Assembly (NCBI RefSeq): GCF_036417845.1
Contig: NC_090020.1
Span: 43,880,425 to 43,944,424, forward strand
Reading direction: 5' to 3'
Length of the DNA stretch: 64,000 nt
DNA from: Apteryx mantelli
Lineage: Eukaryota; Chordata; Aves; Apterygiformes; Apterygidae
The notes under the pieces are model-generated. The model was not told the DNA's origin and did no database searches. It saw only the letters and a list, made by a program, of their open reading frames with translations. A program made the translations under genes and the position numbers. Of this stretch, positions 1-13,685 are shown in pieces (within the stretch, counting starts at the first letter, position 1; the number at the start of each line of letters is the position of its first letter).

Positions 1-1448
1 CAAAGGACAGCATTTCAGCTCCCTGGTGCGTTGGCACAATGAGTAGGGAACATTTTGCCCAAGGACATTCTTGTTAAAGGACAGCGTTCTGCTCTTTCCA
101 AACTCTGATTTTATGCGTAAGTTCTCTATTTTTTCCTCAACGTGACTGATGTGACTGCCTTTCATGTTTCAGAGACCAAATGAGTTGTAAAGAAATGTAA
201 CGGGATAGCAAATGACATTGCAAAAACAAACATAATCGGAAAATCTGAATGGGACACTGAAAGCCTCTAATTTATTTTTCCTACCCCATTTGATAATGGA
301 CAGTTTGATTGACTTGGATGAGTTTGTCCTAATACACGCTGTTATATTTTTAACAACCTTAATCATATCCTGTTAGCCCTACCATAATGCATTGGCTGTT
401 CAGACAAGAATCAGAGAGCTATATAACAATCTTTTAATCAAACCCAGAAACAGGGTCTGCTGAGGCATGGGAAATGAGAGCATTATGGATTTTAAGTGCT
501 TCAATGATAGTGTTTTTAGGTTGTGAGCTTTGATTTATGTCATTTAAAGTCTGCAGTACACAAATATGCAAATCACTCCAGCACTCAGCAAAGGATCAGA
601 TACAGTCTTGAATGTACTGGAAGATTATGCTCCTAAGGATGGACCAACCCTTGAAGTACTGGGGCTCAGCAAATCTTAGATGTAAAATCTGAATTGCCAG
701 ACATATGTTGCAAAATATATATGTTGCCTCATACATTGCTTTAGTTGTTCCTTTAGCTGCTGTACGTATCCCCTCTAGGCTTTTGCACTCTGGACCAGGT
801 GGAACAACTCTGAGCAGCTCCATATTTTCAGTGGGGAGCAGCTTTCTAGCATGCAGGGTCAAGGCAGGTGGAGAGAGACACAGCCCAGAGGCAACCTGAA
901 GAATCAGTCCTGACTCCCTGAGAAGAACAGAATTTGTTCTACTGGGCAGATGTAGAACTCTCTTTAGACCAAATTCCCTTGTTCTAATGAAACATAACAT
1001 GAGTTTCAAATATCTTATGGTGAGTACATTTTAAGGAAAGGTGCAGGCAGGTCTGTCATAAAGCTCTGGCCAGCTTAGGGTCATATCATAAGAACATGCC
1101 AAATTTCCATTTCTGCTTCACAGGTTGGGCAGAGCCAAAGAAATGCTGTCAGCCCTCCTAGGCAGAGTCAATATCAGTCTTTGATTTGTTGCAGTCTGAA
1201 ATTAAAATGATCCTTATATTGTACTTATGACAATATTTCAACACTGGTGCTAATTCTGAGTTCCTTAACCAGTATGTAATCAGTGCTTGCATAAACAATT
1301 TCTATTGAATTCTTATAAGTAAAAAAACAGACAAGACCCAACAAATCTCCCTCCATTAAAAAATTCAGAAGTCATACAATGGAAGTTATATTAATTCTTA
1401 AACAATACCAATAAGCTGGGTTCAGATAAATGACTCTCCCCCCAGAAG
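1..1448. other. host non-coding DNA, no gene seen
   Basis: This is AT-rich vertebrate-type sequence. A 137-codon minus-strand open frame at 596-1009 has ordinary composition, no recognisable domain and no flanking splice or promoter signals, so it is treated as chance. No repeat family is recognised here. Confidence 0.6.
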
Positions 1449-1578
1449 CTCTCAAAGCGCTTTACAAATACAAGTAATTATAATTCTATGACACCAATAT
1501 AAAATAATAAGACTTTATAGGTAGTTTATAGACAGTTTATAGATAAGGAAACATAAGAGTATATGGCTTTTTCAAGAA
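1449..1578 (-). repeat. ancient amniote tRNA-type (MIR-like) SINE relic, minus strand
   Basis: The motif CTCAAAGCGCTTTACAAAT, read on the other strand, is the tail signature of an old amniote SINE group (GTAAAGCGCTTTGAG). About 90 bp further on, GATAAGGAAAC matches the reverse of its conserved internal segment. The copy is very diverged, with AT-rich filler between the blocks. The motifs are seen in the sequence; the family assignment is from memory, and the exact subfamily (MIR, LFSINE or a sauropsid SINE) is not resolved. Confidence 0.45.
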
Positions 1579-4500
1579 TTTTGGTTAATTTTCCATCTGT
1601 TTCTTCATTCAGAGAACATACTTCTTTCCTTATAACATATAAATAAATATCTTTAGATTACTTTGTTCTCTTTTGAATTCTGGTGAAATAAGGGTGTTCA
1701 ACAGTCCAAAAAAAGGTAACCATAATATTGGAAAGAAGACAGAAATACACACACACACCAAATACAAAAAGGTGCTGTTTTTCAAGGCACTTGAAGATTC
1801 ATTTCAGAGAGAAGAGAGAAGCTATGCTAGTTCTCTACATAATTGTTAAGCAACATTTAACACATAGTATGATGCTGCATAGCAAAAAGCTACTGCAAAT
1901 ATGTTGATTACTAAAATGGAAGTGTGATCTAAGGAATGGCTACGTAATTGTATCTCAGATTAAATGCTCTTGTGTATGAGTATGTTCAGAGTCCTGCCTC
2001 ACATCGTTAATTTTATTTATTTTTTCATTGTACTCATGTTCCTCCAGAAGATGCAACACAAGGGGGAGTGAGCTGGAATCAATTCCTTCTTGTTAATCAC
2101 AGGCAGAAATGATCTCTTACAAAATCAGTCAGCAGCATATGAGCAAAGACATGTGAGCGTAATTTGAAGGTGATGAGCTGTACAAATGTAGGTGTAGTAG
2201 TAATCTGAACCCTTTCCAGCTCGTCGTGATGTTTAAGAGGGAAAGAACCCAACCTGACCTTTACGTCTGAGGTTGAATTTGAGACAGATGGTGAGGCACA
2301 AATTCTTTGTTGTGGATTGAGCAAAGTCAGTATAAAGTCACTGGCACACAATGAATATGGAGTCACACAACTGCTTTTGGACAGACTCACTTATGAAGGA
2401 GGTTTCATGCTGAATGGCAAGGTCAGGACTTTGCATGAAATGAAGTGTGACTGGCCTCAGGACAAAAGATTCTTCTGCTTCTCTTGAACTCTCATTTTCA
2501 CTCTCTTCCCCTTAACCTTTTCCCCTTTGCTCATCTTATGCTGATACCTGCCGAATACATAGCAAGTGCAGTCCTGAAGCGTCTGCTTGGCCTCTTCACT
2601 TCCCTGCTTTGACATTCATTTGGCAAAGAGTGCTAGTTGCTTGGTGGGTGTTTATTACAGTGCCAGATCAAAGCTTGAGGACATTGGCACTGCCTGAAAC
2701 TTTCTTTGATTCACTGATAGTATTTCAATTAAAGGCAGATTTGGCAGTGCCTCTTGGTTTTCCATCAAACTTTACTTCATAGCCTATTCTCCTTTCACCT
2801 CCTACGCTGGAATCTTCCAGGGAAATGTCATCTCATTACTTGTTTTTCAGACCCTTCTCAAGGACTTAGGTCATATAACAGTACAACTCTTGTTTGATAT
2901 TACCTATTTCAACTCTAATGTCAGACTAGGATGATCCCAGTGTGATTTGGAGTCACTTCTTCCAAAGATAGGGTTCATTTATCCTGTGTGTCCTATTTGC
3001 TTTATTCTTAAGTACATGCCTTCACATCTGATTATTAAAACAGACTTTAGTTCCTTACACTCTATTTACCAGATGATACACACTGTTCTGCAACAGGGAC
3101 CCAAGTTCTGCATTTTGAAGAAGGTAGAGAGTGTTTTAGAGAAAAGCAAAGGATGTTAAAAGTGACAAAAAGATAAAATGAAATAACTAATGAAATGAAT
3201 TATTTAAAGTGAGAGAGAGAGCAAGAGCTAACATTAGTCTTAGAAAAAGTAGACTCAGAGGCTTAAATTCATGCAGTTACAGGAGGAGAGGGGAAAAGTA
3301 CTTCAACTTCTGTTTGGTTTAAAAAGAGCGTAAGGCTTTACTGGATAAATTAGCTGCTGAAAAACAGTATTTGCCAATCAACTATAAGGAACGATTTGAG
3401 CAACTGGAAAAACAGCTCACAGCACAAATAGATAAGCACTGGCACTCTGTCAGTTTGGCTGCCTCACACTGTAATTGAAAGGTTGGTACTGAAGATATGC
3501 TAACTGACTCCAGGCCTCCCAGCTGCAAAACCTAGGCAGATTTGTTGGTGCTTTTTGAGACATTTATTCAAATAACAGTATCATCTTTGGGTTCTACTAG
3601 TTGTTTAATTTATAAGAGGTGATGTTATCTCCAGCTTTTTTAATCTGCACCCAACATATTACAGTACCATTTTGCAGGAATATATCACTCTTCATCTTGA
3701 AAAGTTTGTAGATATTTTATATCCAAACTGGGGCATGGATTGCCGTTTTCTTACAAGCAGTGGGTGCAGATGAAGTTGCAGAGTCCTCATCAGCGCTGTC
3801 TCCTGGAGCTGCCTGGGAAGGCACTTCTTACCTCCTTCTGTTCCTGGCTGCAGAAGTGGGTGATGCAGGGGCTCAAGGGGCAGCCTGTGTTGGCTTGCAG
3901 GGGCAAACTTCACCCACACCAAATGATATTTATTCATACAAACAAACTGTACAATAACCCATTAAAAATTCCTCAGGTATTTAACTGTTAATTACTCTTC
4001 TGTTAGGAGAGTGCACAAAATTATTGATGTGGGGCATACTGTACTATGTTCCACTTCTTTCTGTTTTATTGTGTACAGAACCAACTGGATTTAATAGCAA
4101 TGAGAAATGACATATTCTGATGTGTAATGGAAATGTGGTGGTGTTAACTTCCAAAAACCAGATCACTGGATAGTTTTGGGTCACTGCCACACAGTATCAG
4201 AAAAAGCACTGCATAATAAGTAAAGTTATTGCATCAAAGGATACTGTATATTCATACTGATTGCTGTCAGTTGGAAAATTTTCCAGGCTTGAGTTTTATT
4301 CCCTCTCCTTGAGTTCTGGTTTGCAGCTATCAAATAATGGTGCTAACTACTTCAGGAATGTGACTGCGCTTCCTTTTGTTTTGTGTGTTGCAGACTCATA
4401 GTTTTGCCTTGCTCATTATATACCCTGAGGGTACGTCAAGTAAAGTTCATGTTAAATGAAGTGACAGGTAGCATCTATAATGTGATTATTTTTACCAGCC

Positions 4501-7500
4501 TGCTAAAGCTAGGAAGATTCTGATTGAGTTGCAGCAGGAAACAAAGCAAAATTGCCTACAGCATGCTAGGAAATGCAGGAAATTGCCAGTCAAAGGGAGT
4601 ATTACAAAATATACTGAAAGATAACAGCAAACTTGGAACGCATTTGTGTTGAGAGATGAACGTGAGATTGGCACAGCCCAGAGACACTTCTGACAGAGCT
4701 TTAATTTGGGCCCCTTTCTAACCCATTCAGTGAGTGTGGTCCTGAAAATCAAGTTTAGCTGGGGAATACAGGATGTGTGTGGGGCCACTCACAGTGGAAG
4801 ACTACACATCAGAGAGAAAGCCAGAAGCAACAAATAGAGAAAGAAGTATTTCTTGCCCTACGAATGATTATATGGAATATTAAGATATGCATTTTAGCAA
4901 GATCTAGCACAACTGAAACCTTTTATAACCCAGATTTTTTTTAAGCTTTTGAGGAAAGACCTAGCTTGAGACATTTCAAAGGGACCTGCGTTCAGAAGGC
5001 AGATGCTCAGCACATTTCGTAGATTGGGCTCCCTTCAGTTTTGGCCTGTAAAATTGAAGCACCCGAATGATTTAATCACTGTTGAACTTAATCTTTTGTG
5101 TAGCCATCTGGTGTTGATGAGATTCCTTACAGAATCCCATGGGATTTGGGTTGACTGATAGTCCCCATGCTTTGGCTTCGGTACTCTAACTTTGCATTTG
5201 GCTTTCCCTGCGCGTTGGCTTGAACACAATTGCAAGCTGTTTGTAAAGATGAATTCACAAAAGATTATGCTGCTGCTAACCTGGAGAGGAAGGAAGTCTG
5301 TTCCTATGGAATTACTATTCAAGAAAACAATACACAATGGGTTTTTAATTAGTATTTTCTTTAAAACATTTTAATTAAACTTTTCAGAACTAAGGCAAGA
5401 TAGGACTATTGACATTATCCTCTTTATTTCTGGTGTTGTGAATTTAAGCCAGTTTTTAATTAATTAGAATTCTGTGTGGCAAGGCTTCAGAGATGTTTCT
5501 GTGCTTACCACTTAGCTTGAAAACTAAAATACTATTGTGAAATATCTAAACGTTTACAATAAATTAATCAAATTATCAAATTTGATTAGTTGTTCAATTG
5601 TCCCAGAAAGGAAGTCACTTTTCAGCGAGAAAATGAACTTTTAAACTGTGTGAATGCAAATATATATATAGGTCAAAAAGCATGAAGAATGATTTTCTAT
5701 AGTCAAAAATATGAATCCCATGGACGTTTCCATAATTGGGATCACTCTCTGAATCTCAGGTCACAAGGCTCTCAATGACTGAGAGTGAACAAAAGAGCTT
5801 TACCAAATTGTTTTCTTAAGACCTTAATTTCTCACAACAAATAGATGACAGTAAAAACAAGAGATAAAAATTACCGTTCAATCATGTGACCTTTCTTCCA
5901 CCACTCTTTCCAAATGGCTAAATGTCACTCTGCCCCAGAAATGAAACATATTGAACCAACAGTTTAGTTTAGTTTAAAACTTTTTTCCTAGTAATTGACA
6001 ATGTATGCTTTTTGCCCTGTGTTCAGTGCAGTTGTGTCTGGGTGAGTGCTTAATCCAAGGGAAAAACATTTCAGTTGTCCCATAGGTTGGAAAACTTTTA
6101 GTTGTGTGCACAGAATCTGTCAAGAGTACTGATTACATTAAAAAAATTTAGAGTAACTGAAACTCTCTGTAAAGCAGAACTGCTTTATCTTTCTTTATAA
6201 TATACTATAAAATATAAGCTGTGTGAGACTGAAAGTACTTATGTTTGGGCAGAGCAGCAAGCAATGGTACTGCTATCTTGTTGTGGCTTCTTAATAACAT
6301 GGAAGGTCTCATAAGCTCTCATCTCTCGTTACATCTGTTACAAAGCAATATTATTAGTAGACTTATATGATAATTAGTACTATAGTATGCAGTGCTAGTA
6401 CTGCATTTCAGAAGTGTTTAGCTGCCTTGTATAAGATTTTATATTATGCCTGTCTTTTAATAAAATGCCTCTCTCTTAGTAAAGCCAAGATTTTGCCTAG
6501 TTTTGCCTAGGATTTCAATACTTTAATGAATAAATTGGACTTTATATAATCTCTTGATTCCTGTGGGAGAATTACTCATTGCTTCCACCCCAAGTCCATC
6601 TCTGTGATGCCAGTTACATTCATAAAGTTAAAATGCCTGTTACTCCAACTCAGCACAGCTGCCAAGTAATGAAAGTATTAGAGTAGCATTGCACATGTCA
6701 GCTTATTCTGTATAATTGTGCATATATTGTTTTAAAGACAGTCTTATACTGTTCAATTGATGACTTAACTACTTTTTCCGTTTAGATTGCCCAGCTCTTG
6801 TCTGGTTCCAGGCTATTTTCCTCTGAGGCTAATTACTCAGTTATTAGGAGCAGAGTGAAGAGTACAAGAAAAATAACCTTTGTAGGAAAAAGGAGGGGTT
6901 CTGATAGTGTGGAAACTACTCCCGAGGGGTCTGTAATCAGTGTGTTTTCTTGAAGCACAGTTGAGGTAACATGAGTGGGGAAGGAGGAGTTAAACTTTTG
7001 ATAACCTCTGATAGAATTCATCACTATTAAAAGCAAATCTTCCAAGCAGTCTGAGCAATAAAGCCTTAATGTCATTTTGTGATAGTAAACCTAGGAAAAA
7101 TAACAAACTTTTAGCATTTTAAAAACTTATCTCTGTTTTCCATGTGTTGTCAGAAATTCTTTATAGCACAAGCATTAAGTTTCTCTGGCAGCCCCTCAAA
7201 GAGGTTGTTATTCTAGTTAGCTGTTGTGTGTTACCAGCATAACTCCAGCCGTGTCTGTGCTCTGATGCCATTCATCATGATCCCTCTGACCTCACATCAA
7301 ATGGTGTTTAGGCACCAAGTTGGCCTCTGCCATCCGCTGTGTCTTGCTGCATGTTTTAATCCTTTATTTCAGCCTTCTTTGTGCATGTGGCCCCTGTTGG
7401 TGTGAGCCCCAAACCTTAGCTCGGCATCACACCCTGAAGCTAGGCACTGCACTTTCCCCTCCCCCCCGTTGGCTTGCAACCTAACCCTGCTGCTGGTCCT

Positions 7501-10500
7501 GATTTTGTTGAGAAGTCTGCCAAACACCCATATCCAGTACAAAAATGGCAGCTTGCTAAGGTACGCTGTACAGGCTGCCACAGCCTTTCTGAAGTTGCCG
7601 TTCAGTTTATAACCTTGCATAAGGTTGCCAATGAGATCAGGTGACCCAAAAATTAGAGTGAGGCCACTGTTACCCATCCAGATCCAAAGACTACAACTTA
7701 GATTTGGGGCTTGTATCAGCTGACAAATTAGGGCTAACTCTTAAGGTTAGGGTACAATTTGCTACTTGCAATCCATAAAAAATGCTGCTGTAGTTGCTGA
7801 GGGTATTTAGGCAACCTTCACATGCTCAGAAAAGATGTGCAGGGTTTTCAAATGGAGTTCTGTAAGGTAGCTGCCTAATTCCTGGGCATTGCATCATTAA
7901 GCAACTCAGCATCAAAGCCCTTTGGTGGGTCTCAGCTGTGCTCCTCAGTAATGTCTAAGCAGAACAGGTTCCAAGCTTTGTATAATTTTAGTATAGGTTA
8001 TACAAGGGAGGCTGGCAGTTTTCCACAGTACAAACATGTTTTCTAATTTCCCATAAAACAAAAATTTTTGAGGATTTTGTTTAAATATTCCCACCAAGAA
8101 AACCACCCTGCCCAGTCTGAAGCCCAATATATAAATATCTCACCATGCTATGACAAGCAACCATATGAAAACAAGAGTTATCCTGCAAACAGTTTTATAG
8201 TATTTGCAATAGAGGGGAGAACAGTATCTGCTACAAGAGTGATTTGCCCCCAATAATTGACTCATTATTTAAGCTGAACAATCCATTGTAGGGAGAGGGA
8301 GAATATATGGAAAAGATTAAAGGAATATTGTAAAAAAGTAATAAATGTAATATTGCAGTATTGCTTAGTTAGCAGTTCCTTACTGGATGGGATGCAGCTG
8401 CAAGGATCATTAATCCTCCCTAATTCTTTGCCAATCTTGATGTTACAGAAGCGGTGGGAGTAGGACTAATGGAAGCTGAGTATGGATATTAATTCTCCTT
8501 TTGTAATTTCCTGTTTCATTTGTATTCAGTAGTCTACAGTTGCATACAAAGGAGGAAATGAGACTTCACCAAGACATAAAACAAACAAGGATGTTAAAAA
8601 AAAAAAGAAAAAGAGATGAAGTAGCTCATAAAAACGAAGAACTGCCCAAACTTGAGTAATTTTTAATCTTCATTAGAAATGTCTCAGATTTGCATCACTT
8701 CATGCCAAAAAACTTTCCTTTCTTTATTTATTCATCTCCTTGCTAGTTTCCAAAATGCTAGAAAACCATCTACAGAAAATTTTCTGCTTTTTACTTTCCC
8801 TACTATTCACCAAAAGCATAATGACCCTTTTGGCGGCACATATTCCAGATCTTCCTTCTCCATAAATTTACAGTTCCCTTTAGGACCTAGGGCTTATTCT
8901 GTATTTGCCACAATTTAGAAAGCCGATGTGGAAATCCCAAATAGGAGTAAGTAGTTCTGTGATCTTTCTTCTAAGCCCTTGTCCCTGATGACTATATATC
9001 ATCTGGTTCATGACTAATGGGGGTCATCAGGAGAGACATGAGGACTCTGTGGAGTCTGAACCGCTAGCAAGAACAGAGCCTGCAGATTTTGGGGACAGGC
9101 AAACACGCTGTTTCAGGAGCTGGAGGTGACAGACAGCACAAGCAACAGCAGCTCCTCTGGGAGAGGCAGCAGCAGCTCCTCTGGGAGCTGCTCAGCCCCA
9201 TCCTATTCCTGATGCTGCTGCTCCCGGCTCACAGTGGTCACAGCCCCACCAGCGAGTCATCCCCTTTGGTGTGGGACCTCCTTGACAGCCTGAGCCAGGG
9301 CTTGCGGTGGCTGTGCTAGGACTACCAGCTTTGATACTGTGACACTTGCACTAAATCCAGGGTTGCAGCTAAATCAGATGAGCTTTTCTATGTAGATGTA
9401 TTGCCACTGGTAAAGTGTTGTGGCTGCTATTGTTCTTAATTTAAAAATGCATTTCTGTAACACAAACAGGGGCCTGCAATAATAGGGATAGTATGGGGAT
9501 TTGCAGGGCTTTGTGTATGGTCTTGCCTGGGTTATTCATTCCTTTTATCCACAAAGCTGGCAATCCTTTCAGTTTGCCCAGTCTCACAGACCCAGTTAAG
9601 TAAGAACTCTAACCTGGTCTTAAACGCAGAGCTCCCAAATGACATCTTTATTCATAATGACCTTGCTCAAATGCAGTTTCCTCACCTTCTTTCTAATACG
9701 CATCAATAATATACTTTGTACAAATATGAATCATTGCTCATACTTCACATGATGTGCTTATGCACATCAGCTATCCTTATTTAGTAACAAGATTCTTCAT
9801 TGGATGACTTTTAGCATCCTTTAAAATTAAACTCTTGCTTGTGTCATGGCAAGCCTTCAGAACAGGGTTTTCAGAAGGGAAATCTCTGTCAAATGGGTTG
9901 GAGGAATTTGGGAATGTTGACTTAGGCTTGTGGAAATGGAAGACCAGCATTAAAAAGATGAAATGCATTGTTTCCTGTAAAGCATCATTTCTTTCTCTCT
10001 GAGAGAGCAAGCAACAAAAGATGGTTAGGCCTCAAGAGAAAATCAATTAATAAAATGCAGAAAAACACTGAAATAAATGAAGAGCCGACATATCTCTGAC
10101 AGTTCTGACTATCCTATTTCATCCTTAGTTAGAGGTTTTAAATATGCTTTTGCATATTTATATAGGTAGTATAGGTAATAGAGATAAGAATTAAATAAAT
10201 ACTTACCTTAAATAAACTTGACAAGTTGAGAGGCAGTCCTTCAAGCACATTTCTTTTTGTGTTTAGAAAGTGTTTGAAAGAATATATTATTTCATATCAC
10301 GGACCCTAGAACCTCAACTGGTATCAACTCCTTTAATTCAATTTGAGTTACATCAGTTTCCATTGTATGGAAGAACTGGTCCTTGATCTATGTTTGACAG
10401 GATAAATAAGATATTTTAGTTTTATTTCATCCTGATTTCAAAAATACATAATAATTCTACACTTTGTTACAACTATGTGCACGGTTTCAAGAACTGGATA

Positions 10501-13500
10501 GAAACTATTCTGCCAAAACAGATGTATTTTGAAGCAGAATTATCAAATGCCACAAAGATCTTATTGCCCAAGAGGTGAAATATTTAATATAAAATAGAAA
10601 GGACAAAGTTTAATTTGTTCTCAAGCTTCACCTGAAACATAAAGCAACTAATTGTATTTGAAATCCCAAAGGCCTTAAAGAACATTTTTTATAAGATTTC
10701 TTGCATCGTTTTGCAGACTCTTGAGATCTGAACATTTAAGTGTTTTGCCTGCCCTGACTTTTGAGTTTTCCCTTTCATTGATGTCTAAAATGCAGCCATT
10801 CATTTCCTTAGATATCTCTATAGAAAGCAGGTGAGTGTGCCTAGACCAGTGGGATAAGTCAGAAAATCAAAATGGATGATGCTATGCTAGAAGATAATGT
10901 GCAAAAAAAAATAAGCAGGCCAAAATCTTTTCCAGCCTGAGACCCTCTTCAAACTAAAAGCACTTGCCTACATTTTAAAGGCCCTCATCTGCAAAAAAAC
11001 AAGTTGAATTTCATTACTCATTTGCATCAACAGACTAAATAGACTAATTGGGTTATCAACAGAAGAATTAGAAAGCTGAATGGCAAGTTACACAAAAAAG
11101 CTTTCATTCTTAAGACTAAGGAGTTTAAATTTGAGTGGTTTTAGTAATGGGCAAATCTTCAGAATTTTATGTATTGAATATTGTATATAACTGTAAAGAA
11201 GTACTCCTCTTCAAGCAAACTATTTTAGAAATTTTGGTACCAACTTTCCTCTTACCTTCCACTTACAAATACCAACCTACGCCAGCTGCCTTGCCCCCTT
11301 CCTCCTATTGCTCTCAGGAGCAAACTCAGCAGGATCATGTATTTTCGTAAATGGTCTTCTCTCTTGCCTTTCTACAAAAGAAGAGGGGAAATAAAGAAAC
11401 TCTACAATTATTTTGTACCAATTGTAGCAATGCTGAAAAAAAGTCTGTAATCTAAAGCACTTTCTTCCATGTGTGAAAACTGTTAATAGCGACTCCCTGG
11501 AGCTAACAGCAGTTTAAGCATTGGAGCAGAATATTAAGCAGTGGTATCCCTTTGTAGAATACGAAACTCTTTCTTCAGTCCACAAAGCTAGTACTACTGT
11601 ACCTGTCACCATACATGGTGTCTGAAACCATAAGCGTATGCAGAGGTGTCTAAATGGCCTCACAGTTGCAAATGGGGATTTATTTTTCTCTTAATGAAGA
11701 AAAGAACAAAACGTCTCTTACAAAGCTCCGAGCCGGGGAATACAAACAGCAAACCCTGCACCAGCTTGCCTCGTACATGCCCTGTGCTTTCCCATGATTG
11801 CCCACCGCCCAGCGTGGGGCTGCCCGCAGGGCCGGTGACTGTGTTCCAGCCCAGGAGGCAGCTGCAGGGCAGGGAGGTATGTCGAGGCATTTTCTCGGTC
11901 ACATGTGGATTATTTTTTCCTGTCTTTTTTCCCATCACCTCTTAACCACTCTCTGTTGAAAGGAAGGTGGGGTGGTAAAGGCACTGAATAGGGTAAAGTC
12001 ATTTTTAAAGACTTCTTGCCACCGTTCTATGCAGTGTAGAAGCATCAGGACTGGTAAATCAGTGGTACAGCTTCAGCGCCTCGTCAGCCAGGTCTGCCCT
12101 TAGGTCACTCCTAAGGAACTGTGAGACCAAGCGGCATCCGACTGGCTCCATAAAAACAGTGAAAATAGCTTGTTTATATTTCCCTGTCCTATATCCCAGC
12201 TGAAGATTGGCTGAGCCAGACTTGAGAACCTACCCTCATGTGGAAGAGAACTGCCACCTGTGGCTTCTGAAATACTGTTTGAAATATGTTATGAGCAGAT
12301 TTAATCTAATGCCAGGCAGCGTTTGTGAATAGGAAGTGTGGTACTACTACCGACGTTGCTGCTTGGGAAGATCTGACCTGTTTCACAACAGCCATAATGA
12401 ATGACCATAATGATGCTATAGAGTTGCCTTTGGTTTTGCTTCATGCCTAAAACCTGCCAAACCTGCAAGTCCCACCAAGACTTCTTGCTATCCTAAGCTA
12501 ACCTAAAAAGCATCTGAACATCATCTACATTTATCAGAAGAAATAATTATTGATACTTTCCTTCCTTCTGTTAACTCAGCAAGAAAAATGAAGTCTAATA
12601 CAAAGAACTGCAGAGTTGCCATTTTTTTAGGAAGTATAGATACTGTATATAACATGATATAACAGAGAATAAAGCCAGTAAATCATTTTGTTGTTATTGA
12701 TTTTAAAGGTGGGGCTAATTGCTTTATTAAGACAGTCAAACAAATCATAATGAGTAATATATTCATCTAATTGTATCTCTTTTGTTGCTCATGAAATATT
12801 TGCAAGCAAATTCTGAAATTCTGAGATGCATTTGTTTTTCTAAATAATTCACAAGATATATTCACCAGCACTTCTATCCCATGATTTAGTATCATCACTT
12901 TAGAATTCTCTGCACTTTGTTACTGTACAGAGTGAGACTTTATTAAGATGCTGAATGTTCTTTAACAGTTTGAAATATTCAGATTTTTTTCCCTTAGTGA
13001 AGTTTTTTTGACAGTTTTTTTCATGATTTGCTTGCTTGATTCCACCTATCAGTAGTGATGACGTTTCTTCAGAAAAACTCATATGGCTCCAAGGAGTAAT
13101 ATTTCAAAACAATCTCAGAAATTGAGAAGGCTTTTAGGAAGTAAGAAAAACCTTTCTTTTATCATTACTGTAAGTTATATGAAAAAGATAGCCTGTTGTT
13201 ATCAGGAGGCTGGAGATTATCAGTAGGGACAGGTAGGCTTAGCCACGTTGAGTCAAAGGTACCAGAAGTGAAGGATGCACCAATACTGCTAAATAGAAGG
13301 AGACCAGGGGATGTGTTAGAGCACTGGGGCTGTGATTGTGCACCGAGTTTAGTTAGTTCTCTCCCCCGCTCTACTTAGAACCGCTCCTACTGGCTCCTTC
13401 CAAGATAAATTTGTTCCAAAGGTGGCAAGCCCTAAAGCAGCATTGACACTTGTCAAGTGGTGCCATCAGAGAGCAATTCTTGTCCCTCTTATTGAGCAGT

Positions 13501-13540
13501 ATAGATATAACCGGAGAGGCAGAGCTGCCCAAAGGTAAGT
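1579..13540. other. host non-coding DNA, no gene seen
   Basis: There is no convincing exon in this stretch. It contains a short (AC)6 run at 1747-1758 just upstream, an AG-rich run near 3211-3224, and an AT-rich inverted repeat at 5566-5587. A GC-richer block at 9085-9320 has an 18-bp sequence repeated at 24-bp spacing (9146-9163 and 9170-9187). Open frames here are short and have no domain features. Confidence 0.55.
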
Positions 13541-13685
13541 GGTCAGGAGATCTTGATTTTCATCTAACCTAGATGTTAAGCTTACTGTGCAAGCTTGCTC
13601 CTGCACCTTTTTTATAACACTTTGAGATCTATGGATGAGGAGTGCTTTGTAAGTGCTAAATGTTGATTAATTACTATTATTACAA
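13541..13685 (+). repeat. ancient amniote tRNA-type (MIR-like) SINE relic, plus strand
   Basis: ACACTTTGAGATCTATGGAT followed by AGTGCTTTGTAAGTGCTA and an ATTATTA tail matches the 3' end of the same old SINE group as the 1449-1578 relic. The upstream segment beginning GGTCAGGAGATCTTG fits a degraded copy of the SINE middle, with less certainty. Tail motifs are seen directly; the family is from memory. Confidence 0.5.

Noticed and set aside
596..1009. 137-codon minus-strand open frame
   Set aside because: No domain, no splice or promoter context, and overlapping plus-strand frames of similar quality.
5566..5587. AATCAAATT-ATCA-AATTTGATT inverted repeat
   Set aside because: A short AT-rich palindrome is expected by chance in this much AT-rich DNA.
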